The notes below the pieces were generated by a model. It was given only the letters and a program-made list of their open reading frames with translations, was not told the origin of the DNA and made no database searches. From CAYYWP01 sp050176585 (lineage in GTDB: Bacteria > Desulfobacterota > Binatia > HRBIN30 > CADEER01), in contig JBFXHX010000002.1 of assembly GCA_050176585.1 (NCBI GenBank), forward strand, positions 137,605-201,604: a DNA stretch of 64,000 nucleotides, written 5' to 3'. The position numbers were made by a program, and so were the translations under genes. Shown piece by piece: positions 51,187 through 60,382 of the stretch. How positions within the stretch are numbered: the first letter of the stretch is position 1; the number at the start of each line of letters is the position of its first letter.

Positions 51187-52494
51187 TTACGGTCCGGTGA
51201 TTACGTCCGCTTCCTGCGGCCAGGGATCGGGAGTCTTCACCCAATTCGGCGGGTTTGGTCCGAACTCGAGGGTACTCGTGTACTCGTTGGGAAGGAGATC
51301 GGGATTGAAAATCTCCTCCGAGTATTCGGTATCGAAGAACGACTCCTCCCAGGCCACGTTCTTGCGGTGGTGAGCCCCCCAGAACGTCGCGCGGTAGCCC
51401 GTGCGGACGTCGTGCGCGTTGACCATGGTCCAGATCAGATAACCGCGCGGATAGCTCGGATCGATGAGGTCGGCGGGGCGATGCGCATAATTCGTTACCC
51501 GGGAGACTTCGCCCTTTTCGTCGTACGCCGTCTCGAGGCTGATGCCGTAGATGAACATGTTGACCCAACTCGTCTTCTTGGCGAACCAGTAGTTCGGTTC
51601 CTTAGGCGTCGTCTCGACTACCCAGTGCGGGCAACCGATGCCGTCGAGAAACTCCTCTTTTTTCTCCCAGCCCGAGTTGCCGAAACCCCAGATTTGCGGT
51701 CCCGGGTCGGCGAACAGCGCGGTGCGCTCGACCTTGTAGTTGTGGTTGTATGGCGACACCTGCGGTAGATCCTCGTTGCGTAGCGGCGTGCCGGCGAAGT
51801 AGTCCTGCTTGCTCGCCGTGGCCAGCCGGCGGACCTTGCGCACCGACGGCAAGTAGAGCCAGTTGTCCTGCTCCTTCGTCGGGTGATCGTACACGCGGGT
51901 GACGAAACCGACTCCGCGCACGGTCCGCGGCGCGGTCAGCACGATGAAGCGCTTGCTCAACGTCGGCGGATCGGTCGAATTGTACACAGCCTTGTGCTCG
52001 GGGCGCACGTAGGTCTTCTTCCATTCGATCCCGCAGCGCGTTCGCACACCGCCGCCCGCGGCGATGATGTCGAAGCAGAAGCCGCCTTTCCAATCGAGAT
52101 ACGTCGAGCCGTTCTCGACCAGGCTCCAGCCGCGCATCACGTCGTACCCCTCCTGCTTCGTGCGCTCGTCCATGCTGATGTTGATCGGGGGATACGGCGT
52201 GTCGGCGAAGCTCTCGTAGTAATACCTCGGCCCCTTCTCCTGCAGTTCCTTCGGCTGCCAGGGCTTCGGTGTCCAGGTGACGGTCTCATCGCCCCAGGTG
52301 ACCTTGAAGTTCTTGGTGCCGGCGATCGGCTCGACCCGCCACTCCTTGCCGCCGATCATTTTCGAGAACACCCCGGCCCCCACCTCGGCCTTCTCGAGGG
52401 CTTCGCGCGATGGGGCCTTCTCTTCGGCCGCAAGCGCGGGCAAGACGAGCCCGAGGATGCAAGCTGCGAGCGCGCTCCGTACGGAATTCGTCAT
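51187..52494 (-). CDS. DUF1329 family exported protein
   Basis: 435 aa. Signal peptide 1-23 (LAACILGLVLPALAAEE). DUF1329 landmarks include NWLYLPSVRKVRRLAT, SKQDYFAGTPLRNEDL and AHRPADLIDPSYPRGYLIWTMV. The family is LolA-like and found with catabolic genes for hydrophobic compounds, often beside LLM or acyl-CoA genes; a periplasmic lipid or substrate carrier role is the usual guess. Its start (ATG 52494) faces the sigma54 regulator gene across about 740 bp. Confidence 0.9.
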   Translation of the reverse strand: MTNSVRSALAACILGLVLPALAAEEKAPSREALEKAEVGAGVFSKMIGGKEWRVEPIAGTKNFKVTWGDETVTWTPKPWQPKELQEKGPRYYYESFADTPYPPINISMDERTKQEGYDVMRGWSLVENGSTYLDWKGGFCFDIIAAGGGVRTRCGIEWKKTYVRPEHKAVYNSTDPPTLSKRFIVLTAPRTVRGVGFVTRVYDHPTKEQDNWLYLPSVRKVRRLATASKQDYFAGTPLRNEDLPQVSPYNHNYKVERTALFADPGPQIWGFGNSGWEKKEEFLDGIGCPHWVVETTPKEPNYWFAKKTSWVNMFIYGISLETAYDEKGEVSRVTNYAHRPADLIDPSYPRGYLIWTMVNAHDVRTGYRATFWGAHHRKNVAWEESFFDTEYSEEIFNPDLLPNEYTSTLEFGPNPPNWVKTPDPWPQEADVITGP

Positions 52495-53232
52495 GGTGCC
52501 TCCTACCGTCTGTTGAGCTCACGGATTGGATGAATACACCGTTGTCGACCCACCGGACTTGCTCAAGACTGCGCCCCTAGCCCCCATTGCCGTTGCACAC
52601 CGCGCCGCCCAGCTCAGGACCGGAGGCGACAAGTAACACTCAGCACGTGCGAACCGTCCGACTTCGTCAAGCGCACTGTCTGCCTATGAATCTCCTCTGC
52701 GCCGGGACCTCACCGCATCGTCCGCGGCCGCGACCCGTGATGCGTGGGGGTTGTGAAACAAGGCACTGGCTGCGACCGAGTTGCAGTGATCGATCCACGC
52801 TGCTTCAGCTCTTCCACCGCTACCACGTCGCATGGTGGAAGAGCCACGAAAATCCGTGGTGCGCTCTGAGCGTCGACTCTCCAGAGACAGCCACAACGAA
52901 GACATGCGCCGCGGACTTATGCACATCCGCAGCCAACGCGTCGCCGGCGTGAAAGCCACGAGAATCGGAGCCAAACCTCGCAGCGGCGTTGGTCCGGCCT
53001 CGAGCTTTCGCGAGCGCGACCACGCAATCTGGTGGGCAGCTCGAGCAGATAGGGCACTGCCGTGCGCGCATTTGCGCGCGCAGAGCAACCGCCACTGGTC
53101 TCCGCGGCCGTTTCCTTGACAGCCCGCCCCGCTGGAGAATAAGCGCGACAGGTGTGACGGTCCGTTACTGGGATCGCTCGCATCTGCGACGCGAGTGTCT
53201 GCCGATCGGATTCGCGTCAAATAGGTGATCGC
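52495..53232. other. Long divergent intergenic region, no supported gene
   Basis: 738 nt between DUF1329 (minus) and the sigma54 regulator (plus). Open frames exist on the minus strand (for example 52684-53220), but the translations look like random Arg/Ser-rich sequence and lack signal peptides or motifs. I searched by eye for -24/-12 elements before DUF1329 and found no good one. It must carry both promoters. Confidence 0.5.
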
Positions 53233-54888
53233 ATGAGAAATGCATCGGCCGAGGAGAGGGGCAGCTCATCACAGTCGCGCTTTCCAGCTGCACAAGTGAA
53301 CCCTTCGGCGCGGGATCGCTTGCTGCTCGACATTGCGAACCTCCTCACGACTCAACTCGATCCGGAACAGTTGTTTCAAACCATCGCGCAGGTCCTGCGT
53401 CACGTCGTCGCTCCGATCGAGCGCGCCACGCTGGCGTTGTACGATGCCGAGCGCGACGAGTTCCAAGTCGTCGCCCTGGCTTTGCAGGTGCAAAGCAGTG
53501 CGGGGATGGGCTTCATGGTCCCGCACAAGGGCAGCCGCGCCGGCAAAGTGTTCGACACGCGTCAGCCGCTTTTCTGTCCGTCGTTGAAAGACGACGCCGC
53601 GTTCTTCGAAGACGGGCACCTGCTGCAGGACGGCATGCGCACCAGTTTGGGCGTGCCGCTGATCGTGGGCTCTACGCCGATTGGCACGTTCAACGTGGAC
53701 TGTCGGTGCGAAGCCGGGTTGACGGACGACGATGTCGCACTGGTCGTGAAGCTCGCAGATCAGATTGCGATTGCGGTCGCGAACTCGCGCGCATTCCAGG
53801 CGATTCTGCAGGCCAAAGCCCGCTTGGAACGCGAAAACGAGTACCTTTCACGAGCTGGGGACAGCGGCGTCACGCAGAACCTCCTCGCGAACTGCCCGTC
53901 GTTGGTTTCATCGATCGACCGGCTGAAGACGCTCGCGAAGGTGGACGCAACGGTTCTGATCACCGGCGAAACTGGCACCGGGAAAGGCGTGTTGGCCAGG
54001 GCGATTCACGCGTGGAGTCCCCGCCGAGACCGGCCGTTCGTCCGCTGCGACTGCGCCGCGCTGGCGCCGACGTTGCTGGAGAGCGAGCTGTTCGGACACG
54101 AAAAAGGCTCGTTTACCGGCGCACTCGCGCGGCGGATCGGCCGCTTCGAGCTGGCCGAAGGCGGGACGCTGTTCCTGGACGAAGTCGCCGAAATTCCCTT
54201 GGAAGTGCAACCGAAGTTGTTCGGCGTTCTCGAAGAGCGGCAAATTCAGCGGGTGGGCAGCTCGAAGTCGCTGCGGGTGGACATCCGCGTCATCGCTGCC
54301 ACCAACCGGGATTTGAAAACCGAAGTCGCCGCCGGCCGATTTCGCCGCGACCTGCTGTACCGGTTGAACGTGTTAGATGTCCATCTGCCGCCTTTGCGCG
54401 AACGCCCCGAGGACATTCCCGTCTTGGCGGAGCACTTTCTGCGGCGATACACTCAGGACTTCGGCGTGAAGGTGACCGCGATCAGCTCGGCCACTCTCGA
54501 CCTGATGCGCAGTTATTCCTGGCCGGGGAACATCCGAGAGCTCGGCAACGTGATGGAGCGCGCGACACTGCTCGCCGCCGGCCCGGTGCTCACCATCCCG
54601 GAACACGTATTTGCCAATGATGAGTCGTTCGGCGAGCAGAAGCCGAAGCCGCCACCGGCAAACCCGACGCTCGCGACGCAGACGCCGTCGAGAGTGCTGA
54701 AGCTAGCCGATATGGAGAGGCACCATATCCGCATGGTCCTGGACGAAGCGGGCTGGCGGATCGACGGTCCTCATGGAGCGGCAAAAATGCTCGGCTTGCA
54801 TCCCAACACGCTCCGGAGCCGAATGAAGCGCTTGGGAATCCGCAGGCCCGAGACCGCGCGGCGGGCCGAGCACATACCCGCTGAGTGA
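53233..54888 (+). CDS. Sigma54-dependent activator (GAF - AAA+ - Fis HTH)
   Basis: 551 aa. A GAF sensor domain (about 25-185) is followed by the AAA+ domain: Walker A GETGTGKG (245-252), GSFTGA loop (292-297, Ser in place of the usual Ala), LFLDEVAEIPLEVQPKL Walker B, and VRVIAATNRDL-like sensor (RVIAATNRDL). The C-terminal Fis-type HTH ends GAAKMLGLHPNTLRSRMKRLGI. It should open sigma54 promoters when GAF binds a small, perhaps aromatic, effector. It lies directly upstream of a -24/-12 promoter and the hyuAB operon. Confidence 0.95.
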   Translation: MRNASAEERGSSSQSRFPAAQVNPSARDRLLLDIANLLTTQLDPEQLFQTIAQVLRHVVAPIERATLALYDAERDEFQVVALALQVQSSAGMGFMVPHKGSRAGKVFDTRQPLFCPSLKDDAAFFEDGHLLQDGMRTSLGVPLIVGSTPIGTFNVDCRCEAGLTDDDVALVVKLADQIAIAVANSRAFQAILQAKARLERENEYLSRAGDSGVTQNLLANCPSLVSSIDRLKTLAKVDATVLITGETGTGKGVLARAIHAWSPRRDRPFVRCDCAALAPTLLESELFGHEKGSFTGALARRIGRFELAEGGTLFLDEVAEIPLEVQPKLFGVLEERQIQRVGSSKSLRVDIRVIAATNRDLKTEVAAGRFRRDLLYRLNVLDVHLPPLRERPEDIPVLAEHFLRRYTQDFGVKVTAISSATLDLMRSYSWPGNIRELGNVMERATLLAAGPVLTIPEHVFANDESFGEQKPKPPPANPTLATQTPSRVLKLADMERHHIRMVLDEAGWRIDGPHGAAKMLGLHPNTLRSRMKRLGIRRPETARRAEHIPAE

Positions 54889-55014
54889 GCATCACCAGCG
54901 GCCCGCGGGCATCGCGCCGCGGGGAAAGCGCGGCGCCGGCGGTGCGCAGGCGCCGCGCCGTGTGTGGGGCTGACGCGGGGTGATGGCCGCCCCGCAGTCA
55001 TCCACCACGCGAAC

Positions 55015-55065
55015 GCGGTATCCGGATACCGCATTCTCGTGAGCGCCCACGATATGGCGTGGGCG
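55015..55065 (+). promoter_or_regulatory. Two inverted repeats in enhancer position before the hyuAB operon
   Basis: GCGGTATCCGGATACCGC (55015-55032) is a perfect 18-nt palindrome. CGCCCACG (55044-55051) pairs with CGTGGGCG (55058-55065). Their centres lie about 128 and 97 nt upstream of the start site predicted from the -24/-12 box, the usual place for sigma54 activator binding. The adjacent activator is the natural candidate to bind them. Confidence 0.6.
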
Positions 55066-55125
55066 TCGGCTGGGCAGCCTGCGCAGCGCTCGCACCTCTT
55101 CGCCGCTGCGGCTCTTGATGGGGAA

Positions 55126-55141
55126 TGGCGCAAAATGTGCT
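55126..55141 (+). promoter_or_regulatory. Sigma54 -24/-12 promoter of the quinone oxidoreductase-hyuAB operon
   Basis: TGGCGC-AAAAT-GTGCT fits TGGCAC-N5-TTGCW in nine of eleven informative positions, with the essential GG (55127-55128) and GC (55139-55140) exactly 10 nt apart. Transcription would begin near 55152, about 70 nt before ATG 55222. A sigma54 activator gene ends about 240 nt upstream. Confidence 0.65.
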
Positions 55142-55221
55142 CCCCATCTGCCCTGCGATGAACTATCCGTGCCCGCTGAAGCCCGCGCCGTGAGCGTCCG
55201 GGCCCGGAGGAGATTGATGAG

Positions 55222-56250
55222 ATGAAGGCGGTGCGATTTCACGAGTTCGGCGGCGCGGACGTGCTGCGGCTCGAAGATACTCATGACCCCAAGCCAGGTC
55301 CTGGCGAGGTTTCGATCAGGATCCGAGCGAGCGCGCTGAACCACCTCGACATCGCCGTCCGCGAGGGCGTTTCGGGATTTCCGGTCGCGCTCCCACACAC
55401 GCTCGGGATCGAAGTGGCCGGCGACGTCGAGGAGATCGGTCCCGGCGTCGAGGGCTTCGCCCCGGGCGACCGGGTCAACCCGTACATCATGTCCACGTGC
55501 GGCGAGTGCGCGTATTGCCGCAGCGGGCGCGAGTCTCTCTGCTTGACGCCGGGCTTCATCAGCTTCGCCACCGGCGGCGGTTTTGCCGAGAAGCTGACCT
55601 GCCGGGCGCGTCAGCTCGTGCGCATTCCAGATTCCCTTTCGTATGAAGGCGCCGCCGCGCTCCAGGTCGCGTTCGCGACCTCGTGGCACATGCTCTTCAC
55701 GCGCGGACGGCTCCAGGCGGGCGAGACGGTCTTGATCAACTCCGTCGGGAGCGGCATCGGCTCCGCGGCCGTGCAGCTCGCAAAGCTCGCGGGCGCCTTC
55801 GTGCTCGGCAACGCGTCCAGCGACGAGAATCTGCAACGCGCGAAGGCGCTCGGCATGGACGTCGGCATCAACCATGTGAGCGAGGACGTCGTCGCGCGCG
55901 TGATGGAGGTCACCGGCGGCTCCGGCGTCGACCTCGTGTACGAGCACGTCGGCGGCCAGCTCTTTCAGAAGGGCTTCGACTCCTTGAAGAAAGACGGCCG
56001 CTTGGTGATCTGCGGCGGGCATTCCGGCCCGGTGGTACCGCTCGAGATCATCCCGCTCTTTCAGATGCAAAAGAGCGTCATCGGCTCGACGGGCTACACG
56101 AAGGCGGAAGTCGAAAAATGCTTCGACCTCGCCGCCCGCGGCCACATCAAGCCGCTCGTGCACGCGACCTTCCCGCTCGACCGGGCGAAGGAGGCGATGC
56201 AGGTGATGGAACGCCGCGAGCACTTCGGCAAGATCGTTCTCAGGCCTTAG
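55222..56250 (+). CDS. Zinc-binding quinone oxidoreductase-like dehydrogenase (MDR)
   Basis: 342 aa. N-terminal MKAVRFHEFGGADVLRLED is typical of the quinone oxidoreductase branch. GHTLGIE-like region is PHTLGIEVAG, and a Cys-rich lobe (STCGECAYCRSGRESLC) could hold a structural zinc. The cofactor motif is SVGSGIGSAAVQLAKLAGA. It probably reduces or oxidises a C=C, alcohol or carbonyl with NADPH. GGAGG lies about 11 nt before ATG 55222. First gene of the operon with hyuA and hyuB, 14 nt between genes. Confidence 0.92.
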   Translation: MKAVRFHEFGGADVLRLEDTHDPKPGPGEVSIRIRASALNHLDIAVREGVSGFPVALPHTLGIEVAGDVEEIGPGVEGFAPGDRVNPYIMSTCGECAYCRSGRESLCLTPGFISFATGGGFAEKLTCRARQLVRIPDSLSYEGAAALQVAFATSWHMLFTRGRLQAGETVLINSVGSGIGSAAVQLAKLAGAFVLGNASSDENLQRAKALGMDVGINHVSEDVVARVMEVTGGSGVDLVYEHVGGQLFQKGFDSLKKDGRLVICGGHSGPVVPLEIIPLFQMQKSVIGSTGYTKAEVEKCFDLAARGHIKPLVHATFPLDRAKEAMQVMERREHFGKIVLRP

Positions 56251-56264
56251 AGGGGAGACGCAGC

Positions 56265-58385
56265 ATGAAGCGACTGGGGGTCGACGTCGGGGGCACATTC
56301 ACTGACCTGATCTACGTCGACGACGAGACGGGTCATACCCGCGTCCATAAACTTCCCACGACGCCGCGAGACCCCTCGCAGGGCACGGTGCAAGGGATCG
56401 AAGAGCTCACTCGGGCCGCAGGACAAACGCCGGCGGCGCTGGACCAGGTATTCCACGGGACGACGATTGCGACGAACATCGTCATCGAGCACTCCGGCGC
56501 CAAGGTCGGGATGATCACGACGGAGGGGTACCGGGACATCCTCCACATCGCGCGGCACAAGAAGCCCTTCAACTTTTCGATCTACCAGGACCTCCCGTGG
56601 CAGAAATACCCGATCGTCCGGCGGCGCTATCGGCTGACCGTACCGGAGCGCATCACGAAGGACGGGTCGGTGCTGGTTCCACTCGACGAGGAGCGGGCCC
56701 GCGCGCAGGTGAGAAAGCTCAAGGAGGCCGGCGTCGAAGCCGTCGCTATCTGTTTTCTCTTCTCGTTCCTGAACCCGCAGCACGAGGCGCGGGTGGCCGA
56801 GATCGTGCGCGGGGAGTTCCCCGAGGCATTCCTCTCGGTCTCCTCCGAGGTGCTGCCGCAGTACCGGGAGTACGAGCGCTTCTCCACCGTCTGTCTCAAC
56901 GCCTACGTCGGCCCCAAGGTCGCGACCTACGTGCGGCGGCTCGAAGCGGAGCTCCACAGGCTCGGAGTGAAAACCGGGGTGCATCTGATGACCTCGGCGA
57001 GCGGCGTCGCGACGGCGGAAGCGGCCACGGAACGGCCGGTCAACCTCCTGATGTCGGGTCCGGTTGCCGGCGTCGTCGGCGGGATCTGGGCCGGGAAGCA
57101 GGCGGGCTACGATAACGTGATCACGCTCGACGTCGGCGGCACCTCGGCCGACATCGGGCTCGCGCAGGACGGCCGGCTGCGCATGAAGCACCTGCTCGAC
57201 ACGAAGATCGGGCCCTACCAGGCGATGATCCCGATGGTCGACGTGGACACTATCGGCGCCGGCGGCGGCTCGATCGCGTACGTCGACCAGGGCGGCATCT
57301 ACCGCGTCGGACCCCGGTCGGCGGGCGCCGATCCGGGCCCGGCGGCCTACGGGCGTGGCGGCGCGGAGCCCACCGCGACGGACGCGATGGTCAACCTCGG
57401 CTGGCTCTCGGCGGAGGGGATCCTCGGCGGCCGTATGAAGCTGCAGCCGGAGCTCGCGCGACAGGCTTTCGAGAAGGGCCCGGCAACCGCGCTCGGAATG
57501 TCGGTCGAGGAGGTGTCGATGGGCGCCGTGCAGATCCTCACGCACTCCATGGTGCAGTCGATCGAGCAGAACTCCGTGCGCAAGGGCTATGACCCGCGCG
57601 ATTTCGTGCTCGTCGCCGAGGGCGGCGCAGGTCCGCTGTTCGCCGCCCAGATCGCGCTCGAGGTGGGCACCCCATACGTGCTCGTCCCGCCCTACCCCGG
57701 CGTGACCGCGGCCATGGGACTGCTCGCGACCGACATGGTGTACGAGTATGCGATGACGACGTACCAGCGCCTCTCGCAACTCGATGCGCGCGCGTTGCAG
57801 CTCGCCTTCGAAGAGCTCGAGAAGCGCGCCATGTCCCAGCTCGAAGCAGATGAGGTCCCCGCCGACCGGATCCTGATCCAGCGCGTTGCCGATTGCCGCT
57901 ACTTCGGCCAGGGCTATGAGCTCCGTGTCGACGCCGCGTCCGGCACCATCGACGATCAGTGGATCGCGAAGCTCCGCGCGGACTTTCACCAAATCCATGA
58001 GCGCGAGTACTCGCGGCGCTTCGAGGAAGCCGACATCGAGATCCCGAACATCCGCGTGCGCGGAGTTGGTCTCCAACCGCCACTACGCACTGCCGAGATC
58101 GAGCCGGGTGGCGGCTCGGCCGAGGCGGCACTGACCGGCAAGCGCGACGCGTGGTTTCGGGTCGACGGCGCGTTGCGCCCGCTGCCGACGCACTATTACG
58201 ATCGCGCCAAGCTGCGGGCCGGCAACCGCCTGCACGGGCCGGCGATCATCAATCAGTACGACTCGACGACGGTGATCCCACCGGGGATCTCCGCGCACGT
58301 GGACCGCTACGGGAACATCGTGATCAAGGTCAGTTCCGCGGCAAAGGCCGGGGCGACCGTTGTCGGGACGGAGGCGAACACATGA
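56265..58385 (+). CDS. hyuA: Hydantoinase/oxoprolinase family protein, A subunit
   Basis: 706 aa. The start KRLGVDVGGTFTDLIYVDD is the ATP-binding phosphate loop of the family. ITLDVGGTSADIGLAQDG, DTIGAGGGSIAYVD and VLVAEGGAGPLFAAQIA mark the central actin-like core. It would hydrolyse or carboxylate a cyclic imide or ketone-like substrate with ATP, together with the B subunit. The start is ATG 56265 with AGGGGAG upstream; the frame is open far upstream but only overlaps the previous gene in another phase. The stop overlaps the hyuB ATG (ATGA). Confidence 0.95.
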   Translation: MKRLGVDVGGTFTDLIYVDDETGHTRVHKLPTTPRDPSQGTVQGIEELTRAAGQTPAALDQVFHGTTIATNIVIEHSGAKVGMITTEGYRDILHIARHKKPFNFSIYQDLPWQKYPIVRRRYRLTVPERITKDGSVLVPLDEERARAQVRKLKEAGVEAVAICFLFSFLNPQHEARVAEIVRGEFPEAFLSVSSEVLPQYREYERFSTVCLNAYVGPKVATYVRRLEAELHRLGVKTGVHLMTSASGVATAEAATERPVNLLMSGPVAGVVGGIWAGKQAGYDNVITLDVGGTSADIGLAQDGRLRMKHLLDTKIGPYQAMIPMVDVDTIGAGGGSIAYVDQGGIYRVGPRSAGADPGPAAYGRGGAEPTATDAMVNLGWLSAEGILGGRMKLQPELARQAFEKGPATALGMSVEEVSMGAVQILTHSMVQSIEQNSVRKGYDPRDFVLVAEGGAGPLFAAQIALEVGTPYVLVPPYPGVTAAMGLLATDMVYEYAMTTYQRLSQLDARALQLAFEELEKRAMSQLEADEVPADRILIQRVADCRYFGQGYELRVDAASGTIDDQWIAKLRADFHQIHEREYSRRFEEADIEIPNIRVRGVGLQPPLRTAEIEPGGGSAEAALTGKRDAWFRVDGALRPLPTHYYDRAKLRAGNRLHGPAIINQYDSTTVIPPGISAHVDRYGNIVIKVSSAAKAGATVVGTEANT

Positions 58386-60298
58386 CCGTGATGGACTACG
58401 AGGTTGGCCGCCAGCCGGGGCCGCCCACCCGGAAGCGCGTCGAGGTCGACCCGGTCACGCTGCGCGTGCTCGGCGGCGCATTCAACGCGGTCGCCAAGGA
58501 GATGGCCGGAGTGCTCTTCCGCATGAGCTACTCCTCGATCATCCGGGAGTCGGAGGATATCGGCGCCGGCATCTTCGACGCCGAGGGGCGCGAGTTCTGC
58601 GAATCCGACTCGTCACCGATGCACATCGGCTCGCTCCCGTGGTACATCCGCGGGTTCCTGCGCACGCTCGGCGGGGCTGACAAGATCGAAGAGGGGGACG
58701 TGATCGTCCACAACCACCCCTACTTCGGTGCTTCGCACACGCCGGACCTCGGGATGGCCGTGCCGATTTTTCACCAGGGCGAGCTCCTCGGCTTCGCCGC
58801 CGTCACCGCCCACCTCCTCGACGTCGGTGGCTCGTTCCCGGGCGTGAACGCAGACGCGTTCGACGTGTACGCCGAGGCAAAGCTGTACAACGGCCTGCGC
58901 TGGTACCGCCGCGGGGTGCTCAATGAGGACCTCGACCGGATGATCTTCGAGAACACCCGCACGGAGACCATGAACCGGGGCGACCTGAAGGCCATGCTCG
59001 CTGCCTGCCAGCTTGGGCGCGACCGCTTCCTCCGGCTCGTCCAGCGCTACGGGGCGGACACCGTCATGAGCGCGGCCTATGACTGGATGGATTACTCCGA
59101 GCGCATGCTGCGGGCCGAGATCGAGAAAGTCCCGGACGGGACCTATGAGGCACCGATGGGTTGGCTCGACGACGACGCCCGCAACCGCGGCGTTCGCCTC
59201 AAGGTCGCGACGAAGGTGATCGTCAAGGGTGACGAGGTCACGATCGACCTGACCGGTTCGAATGACGAGGTGCCGACCGGCTACAACGTGCCCTTCGAGG
59301 GCTCGGTCCTCGTCGGCGCCTATTTCGCCGTGCGCACCATCCTCCTCGACGAGGCCGTGTTCCCGGAGCATGTGCCGCAGAACGAAGGCTGCTTCCGCCC
59401 GGTGAAGGTGATCGCGCCGAAAGGGTCCATCTACAACCCGACCTTCCCGCGCGCCTGCTTCTCGCGCTTCTGCCAGGTGCAGCGCATCGTCGACAATACC
59501 ATCCTCGCCCTTGCGGACGCGGTGCCAGACCAGGTCACGGGTGGCAACTCGGCCGGCACCAACTTTTACGGCTACTCCGGCTTTAGCAAGGAGAAGGGCG
59601 AGTACTGGATCTACCTCGAGGTCAACGAAGGCTCCTACGGTGGCCGCCACGGGAAGGACGGGCTCGACTCGGTCGACAACCTGATGGCGAACACGCGCAA
59701 CAACCCGATCGAGGAGCTCGACATGCGGTTCCCGGTGCGCTGCGAGCAATACGAGCTGCGCCCGGAGGCCGCGGCGCCCGGCAAATGGCGGGGCGGCATC
59801 GGCACGGTGCGACGAAACCGCATCCTCGTCGATGGCACGTGCTCGTCCGAGGGCGAGCGGATGCACGATGCGCCCCGCGGTGTGTTCGGCGGGTGGGACG
59901 GGCTGGTCGCCTCGTGCCGGAAAAACCCGGACACCTCGCGCGAGGAGTACCTCGAGGCGAAGGTCACCGGGATTCCGCTACAGGCCGGGGAGCTAATCGA
60001 GATCCGCGTCCCGAGCGGGGCCGCATACGGGAACCCGCTCGAACGCTCTCCCGAGCAGGTGCGGGAAGACGTGCTCGACGACTTCACCACGATCGCGCTC
60101 GCCCGCGATGCGTACGGCGTCGTGTTCGCAGACGAGCGCACGCTGGAGATCGACGTGAAGGCGACGGCGAAGCTTCGCGCCGAGCTCGCACAAAAGCCGC
60201 GCTATAGCTCGCTGACCGCTTATTACGAGGAGCAGGGATCGCCGCGGCGCCAACCGCCGACGTCGCTCGCCGGCAACAAGCAGTTCGGGCTCGAGTGA
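58382..60298 (+). CDS. hyuB: Hydantoinase/oxoprolinase family protein, B subunit
   Basis: 638 aa. Family landmarks: DPVTLRVLGGAFNAVAKEMAGVL, SSIIRESEDIGAGIFD, VHNHPYFGASHTPDLGM, HLLDVGGSFPG and GGNSAGTNFYGYSG. It pairs with HyuA. Proteins of this pair serve N-methylhydantoinase, 5-oxoprolinase, acetone carboxylase and acetophenone carboxylase; no gamma-type small subunit follows, which argues against acetone carboxylase. Translation is coupled to hyuA by a 4-nt overlap. A sigma54 activator also controls acetone carboxylase in other bacteria, a parallel but not proof. Confidence 0.95.
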   Translation: MTVMDYEVGRQPGPPTRKRVEVDPVTLRVLGGAFNAVAKEMAGVLFRMSYSSIIRESEDIGAGIFDAEGREFCESDSSPMHIGSLPWYIRGFLRTLGGADKIEEGDVIVHNHPYFGASHTPDLGMAVPIFHQGELLGFAAVTAHLLDVGGSFPGVNADAFDVYAEAKLYNGLRWYRRGVLNEDLDRMIFENTRTETMNRGDLKAMLAACQLGRDRFLRLVQRYGADTVMSAAYDWMDYSERMLRAEIEKVPDGTYEAPMGWLDDDARNRGVRLKVATKVIVKGDEVTIDLTGSNDEVPTGYNVPFEGSVLVGAYFAVRTILLDEAVFPEHVPQNEGCFRPVKVIAPKGSIYNPTFPRACFSRFCQVQRIVDNTILALADAVPDQVTGGNSAGTNFYGYSGFSKEKGEYWIYLEVNEGSYGGRHGKDGLDSVDNLMANTRNNPIEELDMRFPVRCEQYELRPEAAAPGKWRGGIGTVRRNRILVDGTCSSEGERMHDAPRGVFGGWDGLVASCRKNPDTSREEYLEAKVTGIPLQAGELIEIRVPSGAAYGNPLERSPEQVREDVLDDFTTIALARDAYGVVFADERTLEIDVKATAKLRAELAQKPRYSSLTAYYEEQGSPRRQPPTSLAGNKQFGLE

Positions 60299-60382
60299 GC
60301 ACCCGGCGGCACGCTGCAGGGCGGCGCGCTCACAGCGCACAAACCGGCGATAGATCATCCGCGGACGGCAAAGGACCCCGAC

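Noticed and set aside
52684..53220. 178-codon minus-strand open frame in the DUF1329/regulator gap
   Set aside because: No signal peptide, motif or ribosome-binding site; the composition looks like non-coding GC-rich sequence.
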